DNA of 64,000 bases, from positions 248,001-312,000 of the forward strand of contig NZ_CP019343.1 in the NCBI RefSeq assembly GCF_002117105.1. Reading direction: 5' to 3'. Below, in pieces: positions 9,114-19,158 of the stretch. Source of the DNA: Oceanicoccus sagamiensis (GTDB taxonomy: Bacteria > Pseudomonadota > Gammaproteobacteria > Pseudomonadales > Dasaniaceae). The notes beneath the pieces are model-generated. The model did no database searches. It had not been told where the DNA came from and worked only from the letters and a program-made list of their open reading frames with translations. The position numbers were made by a program, and so were the translations under genes. Each line of letters starts with the position of its first letter. Position 1 is the first letter of the stretch.

Positions 9114-10472
9114 ATGAGCAAAAATAGCGTTTTAATTATTGATGATGAGCCCGATATTCGTGAACTGTTAGAACTGACTCTGGCCCGTATGGGACTGGAG
9201 ACAGACAGTGCCGACAATGTCGCCAACGCTATCGATAAACTCAATCAACAGCAATATGATCTATGCCTTACCGATATGAAACTACCCGACGGTAAGGGGC
9301 TGGACATTATCCATCATATTCAAAAACACTGCCCGCAGACGCCAGTCGCCATGATTACGGCTTTCGGTAGCGTTGAGACAGCAATCTCCGCCTTAAAAGC
9401 GGGTGCCTATGATTTTGTCAGCAAACCGATTGACCTTGATCGGCTCCGTGACCTGGTAGATACCGCCTTAAAATTACCGCATACGGCAGCAGAAATCGAA
9501 TATAGCGGTCAGGTACAACTGTTAGGCAATGCACCCACTATTGATGCCTTACGCCGGCAGATCACCAAACTATCGCGCAGCCAGGCCCCAGTCTATATCA
9601 GCGGCGAATCCGGCAGTGGTAAGGAAGTGGTAGCCCGGTTAATTCACAGCAACGGCCCCAGAGGCAGCAATAGTTTTGTAGCCGTTAACTGCGGCGCGAT
9701 TCCCTCCGAGTTGATGGAAAGTGAATTCTTTGGCCATATTAAAGGCAGCTTTACCGGTGCACTGGAAAATAAAAAGGGCTTATTTGAAGCCGCTCAAGGG
9801 GGCACTTTATTTTTGGATGAAGTGGCTGACCTCCCTCTGCCGATGCAGGTCAAACTGCTGCGAGCGATTCAGGAAAAAGCGATTCGTAAGGTGGGCTCTA
9901 ATGAAGAAGTCCCTATTGATGTACGTATTCTCAGCGCCACCCATAAAGACCTAAGCCAGGAAGTAGAACATGAGCGCTTCCGGAATGATTTGTTTTATCG
10001 CATTAATGTAATTGAGTTACAGGTGCCACCGCTGCGAGAGCGCAGAGAGGACATTCCCCTACTGGCTGACTTTTCCCTCGACAAATTATCCAGAGAATGG
10101 CAGCTTGAAAAACCCAGCTTGTCTCCCCAAGCCCTGACAGCACTGAATAATCATTCCTTTCCTGGCAATGTCCGGGAATTAGAAAACACGTTGGAAAGAG
10201 CCTTTACGCTCTGTGAAGGTAATACTATTAACGCAGAGGATTTGCAATTATCCGCAGGCAGCCCCGCCAAAAATGAACCGGCCTCGGCGTCAGCCTCTGC
10301 AAAGGGCGCACTAGGTGATTTGGACGGTTATTTGGAAGCCATGGAAAAAGAAGCGATTATGCTGGCGCTGGAAAAAACTCGCTGGAATAAAACCGCCGCC
10401 GCCGAATTATTGGGCATTTCTTTTCGGCAAATGCGGCATCGTTTGAAAAAATTACATCTGGAAGAAGATTAA
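9114..10472 (+). CDS. pilR: Type IV pilus response regulator PilR (NtrC family)
   Basis: The 452-residue protein has a receiver domain (phosphoacceptor Asp in CLTDMKLPDG, about residue 54), a sigma-54 AAA+ domain (Walker A GESGSGKE at about 165, Walker B TLFLDEVADL) and a C-terminal Fis-type HTH (NKTAAAELLGISFRQMRHRL). The sigma-54-contacting loop reads GSFTGA rather than GAFTGA, a tolerated variant in this family. It should activate the major pilin gene from a sigma-54 promoter. It converges on pilE with only 3 bases between stop codons. Confidence 0.93.
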   Translation: MSKNSVLIIDDEPDIRELLELTLARMGLETDSADNVANAIDKLNQQQYDLCLTDMKLPDGKGLDIIHHIQKHCPQTPVAMITAFGSVETAISALKAGAYDFVSKPIDLDRLRDLVDTALKLPHTAAEIEYSGQVQLLGNAPTIDALRRQITKLSRSQAPVYISGESGSGKEVVARLIHSNGPRGSNSFVAVNCGAIPSELMESEFFGHIKGSFTGALENKKGLFEAAQGGTLFLDEVADLPLPMQVKLLRAIQEKAIRKVGSNEEVPIDVRILSATHKDLSQEVEHERFRNDLFYRINVIELQVPPLRERREDIPLLADFSLDKLSREWQLEKPSLSPQALTALNNHSFPGNVRELENTLERAFTLCEGNTINAEDLQLSAGSPAKNEPASASASAKGALGDLDGYLEAMEKEAIMLALEKTRWNKTAAAELLGISFRQMRHRLKKLHLEED

Positions 10473-10475
10473 GCC

Positions 10476-10943
10476 TTAACAGCTTTTACCCCAACACTTC
10501 TCACTATCGGCAATCGAACCCGAGTTGTCGCTATCCCAACTTTTAACACCGGTATGGGTCAATTCCAAAAAACCATCACCGTCTTGAGCAGCACCGGAAA
10601 TAGGCTCTGCACGAAGCGTGTAGGTTGTTGCGGTTGCTACCGGTATTTTCAAGTTGTAATACTTGGTGCCACCGTCCAGCGGTACCTGGCTTGGGTACAC
10701 GGAAGCAGCCGGCGCACTAGAGCTTACCGCGCTGGCATAGGTGCTATTTTCCGTAAAGTGCCTTTCCATTGCCTGGGCCAAACCCATGAGTGCAGCCTGA
10801 GCATCTGCTCTTCGGGTTCTATCACCCTGACTTTGATACGCAGGGATGGCAAAGGTAGCCAGTATCGCGACAATCGCGACAACAATCATTAGCTCTACCA
10901 AAGTAAAGCCTCGGACCTGTTGTGTGCTGTTCTGTAGACTCAT
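10476..10943 (-). CDS. pilE: Type IV pilin PilE (minor pilin)
   Basis: The class III signal is seen as QQVRG|FTLVELMIVVAIVAILATF, with the prepilin peptidase cut after Gly and Glu at +5 of the mature chain. The C-terminal part holds two cysteines (KCWGKSC) that could form the D-loop disulfide. I chose the ATG at 10943, with AGAGAG about 8 bases upstream; the longer frame to 11003 lies inside pilY1. The product is 155 residues. Its place after pilY1 matches PilE of the P. aeruginosa minor-pilin operon, where it helps prime pilus assembly. Confidence 0.88.
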   Translation of the reverse strand: MSLQNSTQQVRGFTLVELMIVVAIVAILATFAIPAYQSQGDRTRRADAQAALMGLAQAMERHFTENSTYASAVSSSAPAASVYPSQVPLDGGTKYYNLKIPVATATTYTLRAEPISGAAQDGDGFLELTHTGVKSWDSDNSGSIADSEKCWGKSC

Positions 10944-10962
10944 TGTTTTTCTCTCTGTCGTT

Positions 10963-13900
10963 TTATTCTTTCTGGTACCAGAAGGTTCGGGTTGCCAAAT
11001 CATTACCTAGCAGATTATCGTCAAGGCTTGGATCTTCGGTACCAAATTTCACTGCACCACTGGTGCTGATCTCACCTGAATCCGGGTCTGTATTTTGGGT
11101 AATGACCACCACCGGCTCATCAACAATAGTACCGGAATTGAGTGTTTCAAATCGGTTGGTATCATTTTTACTGGCAGAGGTTGCATCATACAAGTTCACG
11201 GCATAGGCTCTGGCCGTTCCCGGTGTCGGTGCGCAATCCACTAAACGGGATGTCGGCTCATAGGTGGCAAATAACACCACACCATTAATAGTCAGCGGGG
11301 TGGAAAGCACTTTTTCTCCACTGCCATTGCCTATCGCGGTTCCCAGGGTTATATACCAACCCGATTCTGCGGCCAGTTTCTCAAGTTCAGTTGCCTTACC
11401 TGATGCATCGCTGCTAGTAATCAAATCAGCTGTAGCATCATATAAATCATCATGGTCCAGCTTGATATAACCACTCTCGGGTGCTGAATAAGCATCGCTA
11501 AGTTTCAGCATATAAAAACGATCAAGAACAGCCGTTTCATTGGGGCTTGCTCGCCAGCCAGAACCAATCGTCAACGCAACACTATCACCTGAATCCTCGT
11601 TGATCAGGGCAATATCAGGGCTTTGGTAAAAACGACGAGCTGTAGAGTCGGTATCACCCGCCAGTTCAGCAATAACACCTCCGCTGATAAAGTCGGTATT
11701 ATTGATATAGGAACTACCCAATTCACCACCGGTATTGATATCAAAGCGCCAAATTTGGCCACCCATATCGCCGACATAAAATTGATTGGCAAACGAAGAA
11801 CCGGTGGTATCAGCCACGGTCAGAGTCGCGGGAATACTGTAATCCATATCGGGGTAACTAGTGTCATCTGCTCGCCATAATAGCGCGCCCGTTTGTGCAT
11901 CCACCATATAAATGGCGTTGCCCTGAGTATCCGTATTTCGGTTCAGGTTATCGACACCATCGGTATCGTTATCCTGGTCAGGGTCGTAGCCGCCGGCAAA
12001 AAATAACACATGGCGAGCATTCACACCTAAAATATCGTAGATATCGCCATCACCATTATTACCCTTGTTGTTGCTGCCGTCATCTTCACCCACTACCGTT
12101 ATAATAGGCTGGGACCAGGTTTCACCTAAATCTTCAAAGCCGCTATCACCCCGAGAGATTTGCCAAAGCATTTTGGGGGAGTTGCGGTTGGTAACATCCA
12201 TTGCATAATAAGTCGTACCACCACGGCGTAAGCCGAAGTAGACATACACAAAGTCTTTAGCGCCATTCGCTCCGCCGCCAATAACACCATCATCATCAAC
12301 ATCATTAATCCATACGGTAGGAGCACCATCAACACCATAAATATGGTCGCCACCCTGACCTGATGATACATCCGCTAAATTACCCAGTAATTCCTGCGGT
12401 ATAAAACTCCACAGCTCTTCACCGGTATTGGCATCTACCGCATGGAAATAACCCTCATTGGTACCAAAAAACATGGTAAGAATCGGGCTGGCGTTAGTAC
12501 CACCATAAGTCACAACAACGGGTTTTGAATGTAATGGGTCACCAATACTTTTACGGGTAAGGGTACGGTCACCGTCATTATCAATATCATACAGGTCGAT
12601 ACCTTTAGCCCACTCAATAAGAGCAGTGCGCTCAGCATCGCTCATGGCCGCATCACCTAATAGGGTCTTGGTAATCGACGCATTATCGTCATGAATGCGA
12701 TTAACATAGTTAGGGCCATCTTCACCATAGAGATTGTTATTGCTACCAAACCAGGTATAGACATTACGCTCGGCAGGAATATTCGATGCTACACCACCGT
12801 TTTCAACGGTAAATTCAGTGGGTACCGCGCCTGAGTCAAAGAAATCCTGTGAAGATTCTTTAAAAAATCCTGTGTTAGTATCAACCGCTTCAACGCCGTT
12901 TTTATCCAGAATCACATTCGAAGTGGTACCAACAGTACCGAGGTTATACTTTTTAATATTGCCTTCCCAACGCTTATCCGTATCGGGCTTAAACACCGCA
13001 AAATACACCTCATTACGCTGTACCAAACGGTTAAACTGATTAATCGTCGCTACCGGAGCAGCAAAGGTACTGGAGGTGTCCAGTACCTGTGTACTAATCG
13101 CTGCTAACACATCCGATAAATCACCAGCCGATGAGGCTTCTTTATAGAGACCACCACCGGCCGTCGCCAGTTCTTGCAGCCAGTCACTGCTAAAGTTAAA
13201 GCCGATAACATGAGTGGTTACGGTCTGGTCATACTGCATTTCAGCATCGTCGACCTGATCCGTATTTTTTAGGTAGGAGAGTAGCTCAGCACCACATAAT
13301 TCATCATCGTCCCCAGTACTGGTACATTCTGAGGAATCTGCCAGACCGGCAAACCGTGCTGACAAATTGGCGGCCTGGTTTTGGGTCGCATTACCATCTG
13401 TTAACAACACCAGATGATTAGGCTGACAGGCATTAACCATGGGTGACTTGTATTGCACGGTAGTTTGACCCGGAGATAATGCACTGCCACTTGCTTCCCA
13501 ACGACGGTCTTTACAATCGTCATCGTTTAAATCCGACAGGGAACAACCGGACGGCGTATTGAGAGTACCGGAGCCACCAGTAACGACAGAATCCTCGTGA
13601 GAAGTACGGAACTCATCGGCGCGAAGGCTGCCACCCTTGGTATAGTAAATATCATTCGGGTCACCCTCGGTACCCCGTGAAATACCGTAATAAACATAGC
13701 CACCGGTATAGTAAAGAGCAGCCTCATAAAGGGCATTGACAATAGGCGTATTGGTCGAGCCTATTTTCATCTCTTCTAAAGAATCATTTAACTGACTGTT
13801 ATAGGTATCACCTTCGGAAACAGGATAAACAACACCGGCACCCTTGCGATTAAAGCGCATAATTCCGACGTTAACATCATCCATCAATGCACTATCAGCC

Positions 13901-14202
13901 AGGAAATCATAGACCGCAGCTTTCATATGTGAAATACGGCGCTCCCCGGTATTGGTGGGAAATTCATCATTGGTAACATCATCTGCGGGCAAAGTGACTG
14001 AACTACCAACATCATCATTATCCATTGACCCGGAAGTATCCAGAATAAACAAAATATTCGGCTTGATACCCAGAGCGCTATATTGGGAACTATCGCTAAA
14101 ATAAATATCAATATCGTCAGCTGTACTTAACGGCGCTGCTAGCATAGATATCAGCAGCCCCAGACCAGATATAGTTAAACGATTCGCTGTCATTAATTTC
14201 AT
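10963..14202 (-). CDS. pilY1: Pilus-tip adhesin/assembly protein PilY1
   Basis: The 1079-residue protein has a signal peptide (to about LSTA|DD), a von Willebrand A domain with an intact MIDAS motif (NILFILDTSGSM at about residue 50; LVLLTDGNATQ further on), and a C-terminal PilY1 beta-propeller containing aspartate-rich loops such as NDVDDDGVIGG, like the calcium site of the P. aeruginosa protein. PilY1 acts at the pilus tip in adhesion, surface sensing and control of retraction. I chose the ATG at 14202 because GGGAGG lies 5 bases before it and a signal peptide follows; an ATG at 14280, coupled TAATG to pilX, would add 26 residues ahead of the signal. pilE follows after 19 bases. Confidence 0.93.
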   Translation of the reverse strand: MKLMTANRLTISGLGLLISMLAAPLSTADDIDIYFSDSSQYSALGIKPNILFILDTSGSMDNDDVGSSVTLPADDVTNDEFPTNTGERRISHMKAAVYDFLADSALMDDVNVGIMRFNRKGAGVVYPVSEGDTYNSQLNDSLEEMKIGSTNTPIVNALYEAALYYTGGYVYYGISRGTEGDPNDIYYTKGGSLRADEFRTSHEDSVVTGGSGTLNTPSGCSLSDLNDDDCKDRRWEASGSALSPGQTTVQYKSPMVNACQPNHLVLLTDGNATQNQAANLSARFAGLADSSECTSTGDDDELCGAELLSYLKNTDQVDDAEMQYDQTVTTHVIGFNFSSDWLQELATAGGGLYKEASSAGDLSDVLAAISTQVLDTSSTFAAPVATINQFNRLVQRNEVYFAVFKPDTDKRWEGNIKKYNLGTVGTTSNVILDKNGVEAVDTNTGFFKESSQDFFDSGAVPTEFTVENGGVASNIPAERNVYTWFGSNNNLYGEDGPNYVNRIHDDNASITKTLLGDAAMSDAERTALIEWAKGIDLYDIDNDGDRTLTRKSIGDPLHSKPVVVTYGGTNASPILTMFFGTNEGYFHAVDANTGEELWSFIPQELLGNLADVSSGQGGDHIYGVDGAPTVWINDVDDDGVIGGGANGAKDFVYVYFGLRRGGTTYYAMDVTNRNSPKMLWQISRGDSGFEDLGETWSQPIITVVGEDDGSNNKGNNGDGDIYDILGVNARHVLFFAGGYDPDQDNDTDGVDNLNRNTDTQGNAIYMVDAQTGALLWRADDTSYPDMDYSIPATLTVADTTGSSFANQFYVGDMGGQIWRFDINTGGELGSSYINNTDFISGGVIAELAGDTDSTARRFYQSPDIALINEDSGDSVALTIGSGWRASPNETAVLDRFYMLKLSDAYSAPESGYIKLDHDDLYDATADLITSSDASGKATELEKLAAESGWYITLGTAIGNGSGEKVLSTPLTINGVVLFATYEPTSRLVDCAPTPGTARAYAVNLYDATSASKNDTNRFETLNSGTIVDEPVVVITQNTDPDSGEISTSGAVKFGTEDPSLDDNLLGNDLATRTFWYQKE

Positions 14203-14279
14203 TTTTGCCTCCCTTGAGGAGTTACCACACTGTTTGAACATCATTAACTGTTTGAGCATTGCCACTTTTATCATGGCCA

Positions 14280-14771
14280 TTACAACACCTTATGCATAGA
14301 ACTGAGGCCGCTATTCAATGAGGTACCAGAGACATAAGCACCACGCACATGAACCGAACTGGTTTTGGCCGATAATATATTCGCGTTGCCTGTCACATAA
14401 AAATGGTAGTCTTGAATCCCTGCTGCCCCTTGACGGCGACTGCTACCAAAAGCGATTTCATCGTCCTTAAATTCAACCTCGACAGAACCGGTTATACGCG
14501 TATCAGTATTAGTTATCGTCGCCGTCTCAGGGGTCTCAGGGTTTTTATCTTTTAAGTAGGCTTTCCATAACATGGTATTGTCTGCAAGGCCGTCTTCAAT
14601 AGCGGCATCGGCGGCTTGAAAAACCAGGTTTTTGGTTTGCCAGTTAGAGGCCATTTTCTCTTCCAAGCCCGTAGTGCTAATCCCCGACAAACCGACCATG
14701 GTGATAACCAGCAACAGAATCAGACTGATAATCAGTACGGCACCCTGTTGTTTGCTTCTATATTGCATCAT
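14280..14771 (-). CDS. pilX: Minor pilin assembly protein PilX
   Basis: The N terminus (KQQGAVLIISLILLLVITMVGLS) is a pilin-like helix without the usual glutamate at position 5, which is typical for PilX and the related GspK. Two in-frame starts are possible: an ATG at 14771, with AGAGAG about 8 bases upstream (163 residues), and a GTG at 14780. Conserved features include STTGLEEKMASNWQTKN and AADAAIEDG, in the helix that follows the first segment. PilX is part of the tip-priming complex with PilV, PilW and PilY1. The stop codon overlaps an ATG of the pilY1 frame (TAATG). Confidence 0.88.
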   Translation of the reverse strand: MMQYRSKQQGAVLIISLILLLVITMVGLSGISTTGLEEKMASNWQTKNLVFQAADAAIEDGLADNTMLWKAYLKDKNPETPETATITNTDTRITGSVEVEFKDDEIAFGSSRRQGAAGIQDYHFYVTGNANILSAKTSSVHVRGAYVSGTSLNSGLSSMHKVL

Positions 14772-14793
14772 GTTATTCACTCTCTATAACGGG

Positions 14794-15870
14794 TTAGCGA
14801 CGATTGCGTAATTTAGCAGTCATCGTAAATTGTTTGCGTATTGCCCTATCACCAAAGTGCGCACTGGCGCTGCTATCGGTTACCGTTTCGCCCGGCAGCA
14901 GATAAGATCGGCTATCATCTTCACTTAGCACCTGATCATAACTCTGGGCCAAAATACCAAAACGTACACTGATAATATTGTCGGTATCGGTCACCTCATC
15001 TGCGGTAACGTAACGGATATTGCCGGTATCCAATTGCTCGCCATAAAGAATTTGCAGGTTTTCTACGCCTTCAAATAACTCTTGCGGACTACCATTAAGC
15101 TCTTGTGAATATAAGCCATAGACCGGGTTACCTTCGGCGGTTGTGCGGCCGGTATCGGCAACAAAATAAAGTCTTAGCTGAAAGGACAGTATTTCAGCAC
15201 CTTCTGAATATTCTGGTTCCATTTTATGGGGCGAGTTATTATTTGCACCGTGTGCAATATTCATTTTGGTGCCGTTGTTGTTGGGCTTATTGGTGACTTT
15301 CAGCAAGTGCGCACTTTTACAATCGGACAGCATCAAATGATCGTCCTGGCTAAAGCCCAGATCATTATTAGGAATATCAAAATTTGCGGAGTTTTTATTG
15401 GTTGGCGATTCTAATACCAGATCAGCCGACGTCGCATATTGCAGCATAATCACATCGGTGCCGGGACGGGCAAAAACATCCCCGGTCTTGGTAGTTTTTT
15501 GAACCGCCGCTAAAAGTGTATCCGATGCTGTAAGCGCAGGCTCAAAAACACCATTGCTATTCGTTTCGTAGCCCATAATTGCACCACCACTAAAGCTGGT
15601 CGCATTCAAGTCGTTAGACATCACGATAATATCCAGTGCTTCCGGGTCAGCACAGCCTTGATAACCGGCCATGCGTACATCTCTAGCCATAGCATCCATG
15701 GCAAAACGCCCAGTCTCCTGCAAACGAGACAGCGCTTTTTCCATATCCGATAATTGCTTGCTGGACATATAACTCTGAAACAGCCCCGCGGTGATAAACA
15801 CCCCCAGACCCAGAGCAACCAATAACTCTATCAGGGTAAAACCTTTTTGCTGTTTAGATCGGCTAAACAT
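14794..15870 (-). CDS. pilW: Minor pilin assembly protein PilW
   Basis: The 358-residue protein has a prepilin signal QQKG|FTLIELLVALGLGVF with Glu at +5, followed by the PilW motif LQETGRFAMDAMARDVRMAGYQGC (about residues 45-68). PilW resembles GspJ of type II secretion and is a core part of the pilus-initiating minor-pilin complex. The ATG overlaps the pilV stop as TAATG, so translation is coupled. It is longer than many PilW proteins, with a polar middle part. Confidence 0.9.
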   Translation of the reverse strand: MFSRSKQQKGFTLIELLVALGLGVFITAGLFQSYMSSKQLSDMEKALSRLQETGRFAMDAMARDVRMAGYQGCADPEALDIIVMSNDLNATSFSGGAIMGYETNSNGVFEPALTASDTLLAAVQKTTKTGDVFARPGTDVIMLQYATSADLVLESPTNKNSANFDIPNNDLGFSQDDHLMLSDCKSAHLLKVTNKPNNNGTKMNIAHGANNNSPHKMEPEYSEGAEILSFQLRLYFVADTGRTTAEGNPVYGLYSQELNGSPQELFEGVENLQILYGEQLDTGNIRYVTADEVTDTDNIISVRFGILAQSYDQVLSEDDSRSYLLPGETVTDSSASAHFGDRAIRKQFTMTAKLRNRR

Positions 15871-16382
15871 TAAAACAACCTCACAGTGACATCGACGCTT
15901 TTAGTAACACTGGATTTTTCACCATCAACCCATTCAATCTCTGGCCATTCAACCTTGACCGTTGTTATCCCGGTTAGGCCATTGGTTTCTACCGTGCCTT
16001 TGGAACCGGGAATCAAACCGGTACTCGCATTAGAGGGAAACTTTAATAGCCACTCATGGATGTCATAAGCCGCTATAGAGGCACTGTCACAGCCGTTATC
16101 GCTGTCTATGCAGGTTGGCTTACTGGCTGATGAACTACCGGTATCGATACCGTCATAGTCATCATTGGCAAAGCCATCGGCATTAGCCCGCATTCTGTCG
16201 AGAATATCCGCCGCTAAAAAGTTAGCCTGTGAGCGGTGGTAAGCACCCTGATTGCCTTTCAAACTGGCCAGCTGCATGCCCGATACACCCAGAATGCCAA
16301 TAGCCAGGATAAATACAGTAATCATCACTTCAAGTAAGCTAAAACCCGACATGGTTTTTTTCATTGCAAGCGCCCTAATCAT
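15870..16382 (-). CDS. pilV: Minor pilin PilV
   Basis: The protein carries the prepilin signal MKKTMSG|FSLLEVMITVFILAIGILGVSGMQ, with Glu at +5 and the PilV hallmark LGVSGMQLASLKGNQGAYHRSQANFLAADILDRMRAN. The chosen ATG at 16382 overlaps the fimT stop (TAATG) and has GAGG 7 bases upstream, giving 170 residues; MKKTMSG at 16364 is an alternative. PilV resembles GspI and works with PilW and PilX at the pilus tip. Confidence 0.9.
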   Translation of the reverse strand: MIRALAMKKTMSGFSLLEVMITVFILAIGILGVSGMQLASLKGNQGAYHRSQANFLAADILDRMRANADGFANDDYDGIDTGSSSASKPTCIDSDNGCDSASIAAYDIHEWLLKFPSNASTGLIPGSKGTVETNGLTGITTVKVEWPEIEWVDGEKSSVTKSVDVTVRLF

Positions 16383-17014
16383 TACCCTTCCTCTGCTGGA
16401 CAAGTTACGTCTTTGCTATTGCCATCATCATCGATATAGTCGACAACACCAGAGTCATTGGTATCACGCATCAGCCGAAACTGGCCATAAACAGAAAAAG
16501 ATAGCCCTTGTGCACTGGTCGCACCGCGGTCATCACACACCACCATTTGACCAACGGATGCTGAATCCGCATCCTCAAATTTTCCATCACCCTCAAAACG
16601 AATACCGCCGTCCTCGGCAAAATCACTTAAGGTAATGGTGATATCAGAGCTGCTGGCCTGACGAACGCGTAAAATGGTATCCGCACCATCACGGTCACGG
16701 TTGCTGTCATTATCAGTAAAAATCAGCCAGTCTTTGGTCCAGTCCGTACCTGAGCAGGTGGATTGGTCGGCGGTAGGGCAAATGGAAACAGCGATATTGG
16801 CCTTCACCGCCTCGGAGCGAGCATAGGCTAAATCACCCAGCAACTGGTTAAAGTCAGCCGCCATCTGTGTTCTTTGGATCAGGTTATTAAAGCCAGGAAG
16901 AACCACACCCATGATAATCGCGGCTACGGCCAGCGTCATCATAAGCTCCACCAGGGTAAACCCCCGCTGGCGCTGGCTGCTGCTATTTCTGCTGATTTGC
17001 ATAGGCAAAGACAT
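16382..17014 (-). CDS. fimT: FimT/FimU-type minor pilin (GspH family)
   Basis: The first gene of the minus-strand minor-pilin operon. It codes for 210 residues with the prepilin site QRQRG|FTLVELMMTLAVAAIIMGVVLPGF and a GspH/FimT-type body (DLAYARSEAVKANIAVSICP at about residues 63-82; CDDRG and a C-terminal Cys). P. aeruginosa has both fimT and fimU before pilV; here a single gene fills this place, so the exact name is uncertain. FimT-type pilins can bind DNA in natural transformation, but I see no direct sign of that here. Confidence 0.85.
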   Translation of the reverse strand: MSLPMQISRNSSSQRQRGFTLVELMMTLAVAAIIMGVVLPGFNNLIQRTQMAADFNQLLGDLAYARSEAVKANIAVSICPTADQSTCSGTDWTKDWLIFTDNDSNRDRDGADTILRVRQASSSDITITLSDFAEDGGIRFEGDGKFEDADSASVGQMVVCDDRGATSAQGLSFSVYGQFRLMRDTNDSGVVDYIDDDGNSKDVTCPAEEG

Positions 17015-17186
17015 AGACCCAATCCGTTCTATAAGTTTTTTATCAGCTTATAAACTAGAGCTAACTGAAACAAATAGCTATCGGGGGGGGATAAGCGGTG
17101 CTATGGAGGAGACTAATGGTGCTAATTGCTTGATAGTAGTGAACTATTTCACAATTTTCAGGTAGTGGTGAAGCCAATGCCAGCCC

Positions 17187-18167
17187 TCAGGAGCTGGCAA
17201 TAATCCTCAGCTCTTTGGGCAGGGAAAAGGTAATATTTTCAGTGGTGCCCGCCATTTCCTGAGGGGCTTCTGCGCCCAGCTCACAAAGACCATCAATGAC
17301 CTGTTTGACCAACACATCGGGGGCTGAAGCGCCTGCGGTTATGCCAACCGAGGTTTTACCCGCCAACCAGGCAGAATCGATATCATCGGCTGAATCAATC
17401 AAATAGGACTCAGTGCCCATTCGCTGGGCCAACTCACTTAAACGGTTGGAATTAGAGCTATTGGGTGAGCCAACCACCAACAGCAAATCACAGGCTGTTG
17501 CTAACTGCTTTACCGCATCCTGCCGGTTCTGGGTGGCATAGCAAATATCATCTTTGCGGGGGCCTTTGATCTGGGGAAATCGTTTTCTCAGTGCGTCAAT
17601 CACCTGCGCGGTATCGTCCATCGACAGGGTGGTTTGGGTAACATAGGACAAGGCGGCAGTGTCCTTAACCGTTAAGGACTCTACTTGTGCTACATCCTCA
17701 ACCAAATAGATATCACCACCCTGAGCGTGGTCGTACTGCCCCATGGTGCCCTCAACTTCCGGGTGCCCTTTATGGCCAATCAAGATACATTCATGCCCAT
17801 CCTGAGAGTAGCGCATCACTTCCATATGCACCTTGGTGACCAGTGGACAGGTAGCATCAAAGACTTTTAGGCCGCGTCTTTTAGCTTCTTCCTGTACTGC
17901 CAAAGACACACCGTGGGCACTGAAAATCACAATGGTATCGTCGGGAATTTCATCGAGTTCATCAACAAAGACCGCACCGCGGGAGCGAAGATCATCCACT
18001 ACAAATTTATTATGTACCACTTCATGACGCACATAGATGGGCGCACCAAAAATCTCCAGAGCGCGGTTTACAATTTCAATGGCCCGATCCACTCCGGCAC
18101 AAAACCCCCTGGGGTTGGCCAGTTTTATCTGCACCGGTTGAGTGATTGCGACATCATTATTGCTCAT
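17187..18167 (-). CDS. ispH: 4-hydroxy-3-methylbut-2-enyl diphosphate reductase IspH
   Basis: IspH is the last enzyme of the MEP isoprenoid pathway and makes IPP and DMAPP with a [4Fe-4S] cluster. The three cluster cysteines are visible in [13 protein letters not shown] (about residue 22), [12 protein letters not shown] and [13 protein letters not shown]. The HEVVHN and AHGVS segments hold conserved histidines. The 326-residue length is normal. It follows fkpB after 10 bases, and is the end of the ribF-ileS-lspA-fkpB-ispH unit, as in Pseudomonas. Confidence 0.96.
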   Translation of the reverse strand: MSNNDVAITQPVQIKLANPRGFCAGVDRAIEIVNRALEIFGAPIYVRHEVVHNKFVVDDLRSRGAVFVDELDEIPDDTIVIFSAHGVSLAVQEEAKRRGLKVFDATCPLVTKVHMEVMRYSQDGHECILIGHKGHPEVEGTMGQYDHAQGGDIYLVEDVAQVESLTVKDTAALSYVTQTTLSMDDTAQVIDALRKRFPQIKGPRKDDICYATQNRQDAVKQLATACDLLLVVGSPNSSNSNRLSELAQRMGTESYLIDSADDIDSAWLAGKTSVGITAGASAPDVLVKQVIDGLCELGAEAPQEMAGTTENITFSLPKELRIIASS

Positions 18168-18177
18168 AAATACCTAC

Positions 18178-18627
18178 CTAGTCCGCCGGCTTCGCTGCCA
18201 CATCCACAATAGCTACATCGAACTGAATATTTCTACCTGCCAATGGGTGGTTAAAGTCTACGGTTATATTATCGCCGTCAATAGACTTTACCACGCCAGG
18301 TAATTCTGACTGACTGGCATCGGCAAAGGAAATCACCAAGCCCTCGGCCAATTCTAGATCGGCGGAGAAATCGCCCCGTGAAAATTGCTGCACATTGCTG
18401 GGGTTTGGCTGACCAAAGCCCTCTTCCGGTAATACCGTAAAACTACCCTCTTCGCCTTTTTTCATGCCGTGGATTTTTTTCTCAAAACCATCCAGCAAAC
18501 TGCCATCACCCATAACAAAGGTGGCGGGCTGCCGATCAAAGGTCGAGTCAATTACCGACCCATCGTCAAATTTCAGGGAGAAGTGCAGGGTCACTTGGGA
18601 ATCAGTGCCTATTGAAAGTTCACTCAT
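18178..18627 (-). CDS. fkpB: FKBP-type peptidyl-prolyl isomerase (SlpA/FkpB)
   Basis: The 149-residue protein matches SlpA/FkpB, a small SlyD-like FKBP without the metal-binding His-rich tail. Visible motifs are SLKFDDGSVIDSTFDRQPATFVMGDGSLLDGFE (FKBP domain with inserted flap, about residues 16-47), EGFGQPNPSNVQQFSR and VDFNHPLAGRNIQFDV. It catalyses cis/trans isomerisation of proline bonds and acts as a ribosome-near or general folding helper. It lies between lspA and ispH. Confidence 0.93.
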   Translation of the reverse strand: MSELSIGTDSQVTLHFSLKFDDGSVIDSTFDRQPATFVMGDGSLLDGFEKKIHGMKKGEEGSFTVLPEEGFGQPNPSNVQQFSRGDFSADLELAEGLVISFADASQSELPGVVKSIDGDNITVDFNHPLAGRNIQFDVAIVDVAAKPAD

Positions 18628-18654
18628 AGTTTATATCTTTTTTAAAAGGTCATT

Positions 18655-19158
18655 TTATTTCGAAGCTTTGTCGTCGTTATGGTGTTCTGGGTTAATAATC
18701 ATATCCAATATCATTAAAGCCGCGCCGATGGTAATCGCGGCATCGGCAATATTAAATGCCGGAAAATAGGCTGACTGATAATGGACTGAAATAAAATCCA
18801 CCACATAGCCCAGTGCCACACGGTCCCATAAATTACCTATCGCACCACCCAAAATACAACATAAGCTGGCAATCATTAGCCGCTGATCAGCGCTTAAACG
18901 GCTAATCCAAACCAGCAACACTGCGCTGACCACCGCCGATACAATGGTAAAAAACCAACGCTGCCAACCACCAGCATCAGCCAGAAAACTAAAGGCCGCA
19001 CCGGTATTATGTTGCAGGGTTAAATTAAACACCGGTAATATCTCAACCGGCAAACCATAGCTTAGCTGGGTACTGGCTAAGTACTTGGTCCACTGGTCAA
19101 GGGCAATAATAATTATTGCGACCAGCAGACCAATACTATTAGAACGATTTAGGCTCAT
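18655..19158 (-). CDS. lspA: Lipoprotein signal peptidase (signal peptidase II)
   Basis: LspA cuts the signal peptide from prolipoproteins after lipid has been added to the Cys. The 167-residue protein has four membrane segments and the catalytic aspartates in GGAIGNLWDRVALGYVVDFI and FPAFNIADAAI. It starts at the end of ileS (the ileS stop and the lspA start overlap as TAATG), so it is coupled to the upstream gene, as in most gammaproteobacteria. Its activity is needed for lipoproteins such as BamD and LemA in this window. Confidence 0.95.
   Translation of the reverse strand: MSLNRSNSIGLLVAIIIIALDQWTKYLASTQLSYGLPVEILPVFNLTLQHNTGAAFSFLADAGGWQRWFFTIVSAVVSAVLLVWISRLSADQRLMIASLCCILGGAIGNLWDRVALGYVVDFISVHYQSAYFPAFNIADAAITIGAALMILDMIINPEHHNDDKASK

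Noticed and set aside
11895-12104. Plus-strand frames antisense to pilY1
   Set aside because: Low-complexity His/Tyr/Arg-rich translations are antisense artefacts of the Asp/Gly-rich propeller.
17015-17186. PilR/sigma-54 site before fimT
   Set aside because: No TGGCAC-N5-TTGC match in either direction; only a run of eight G, without a known role.
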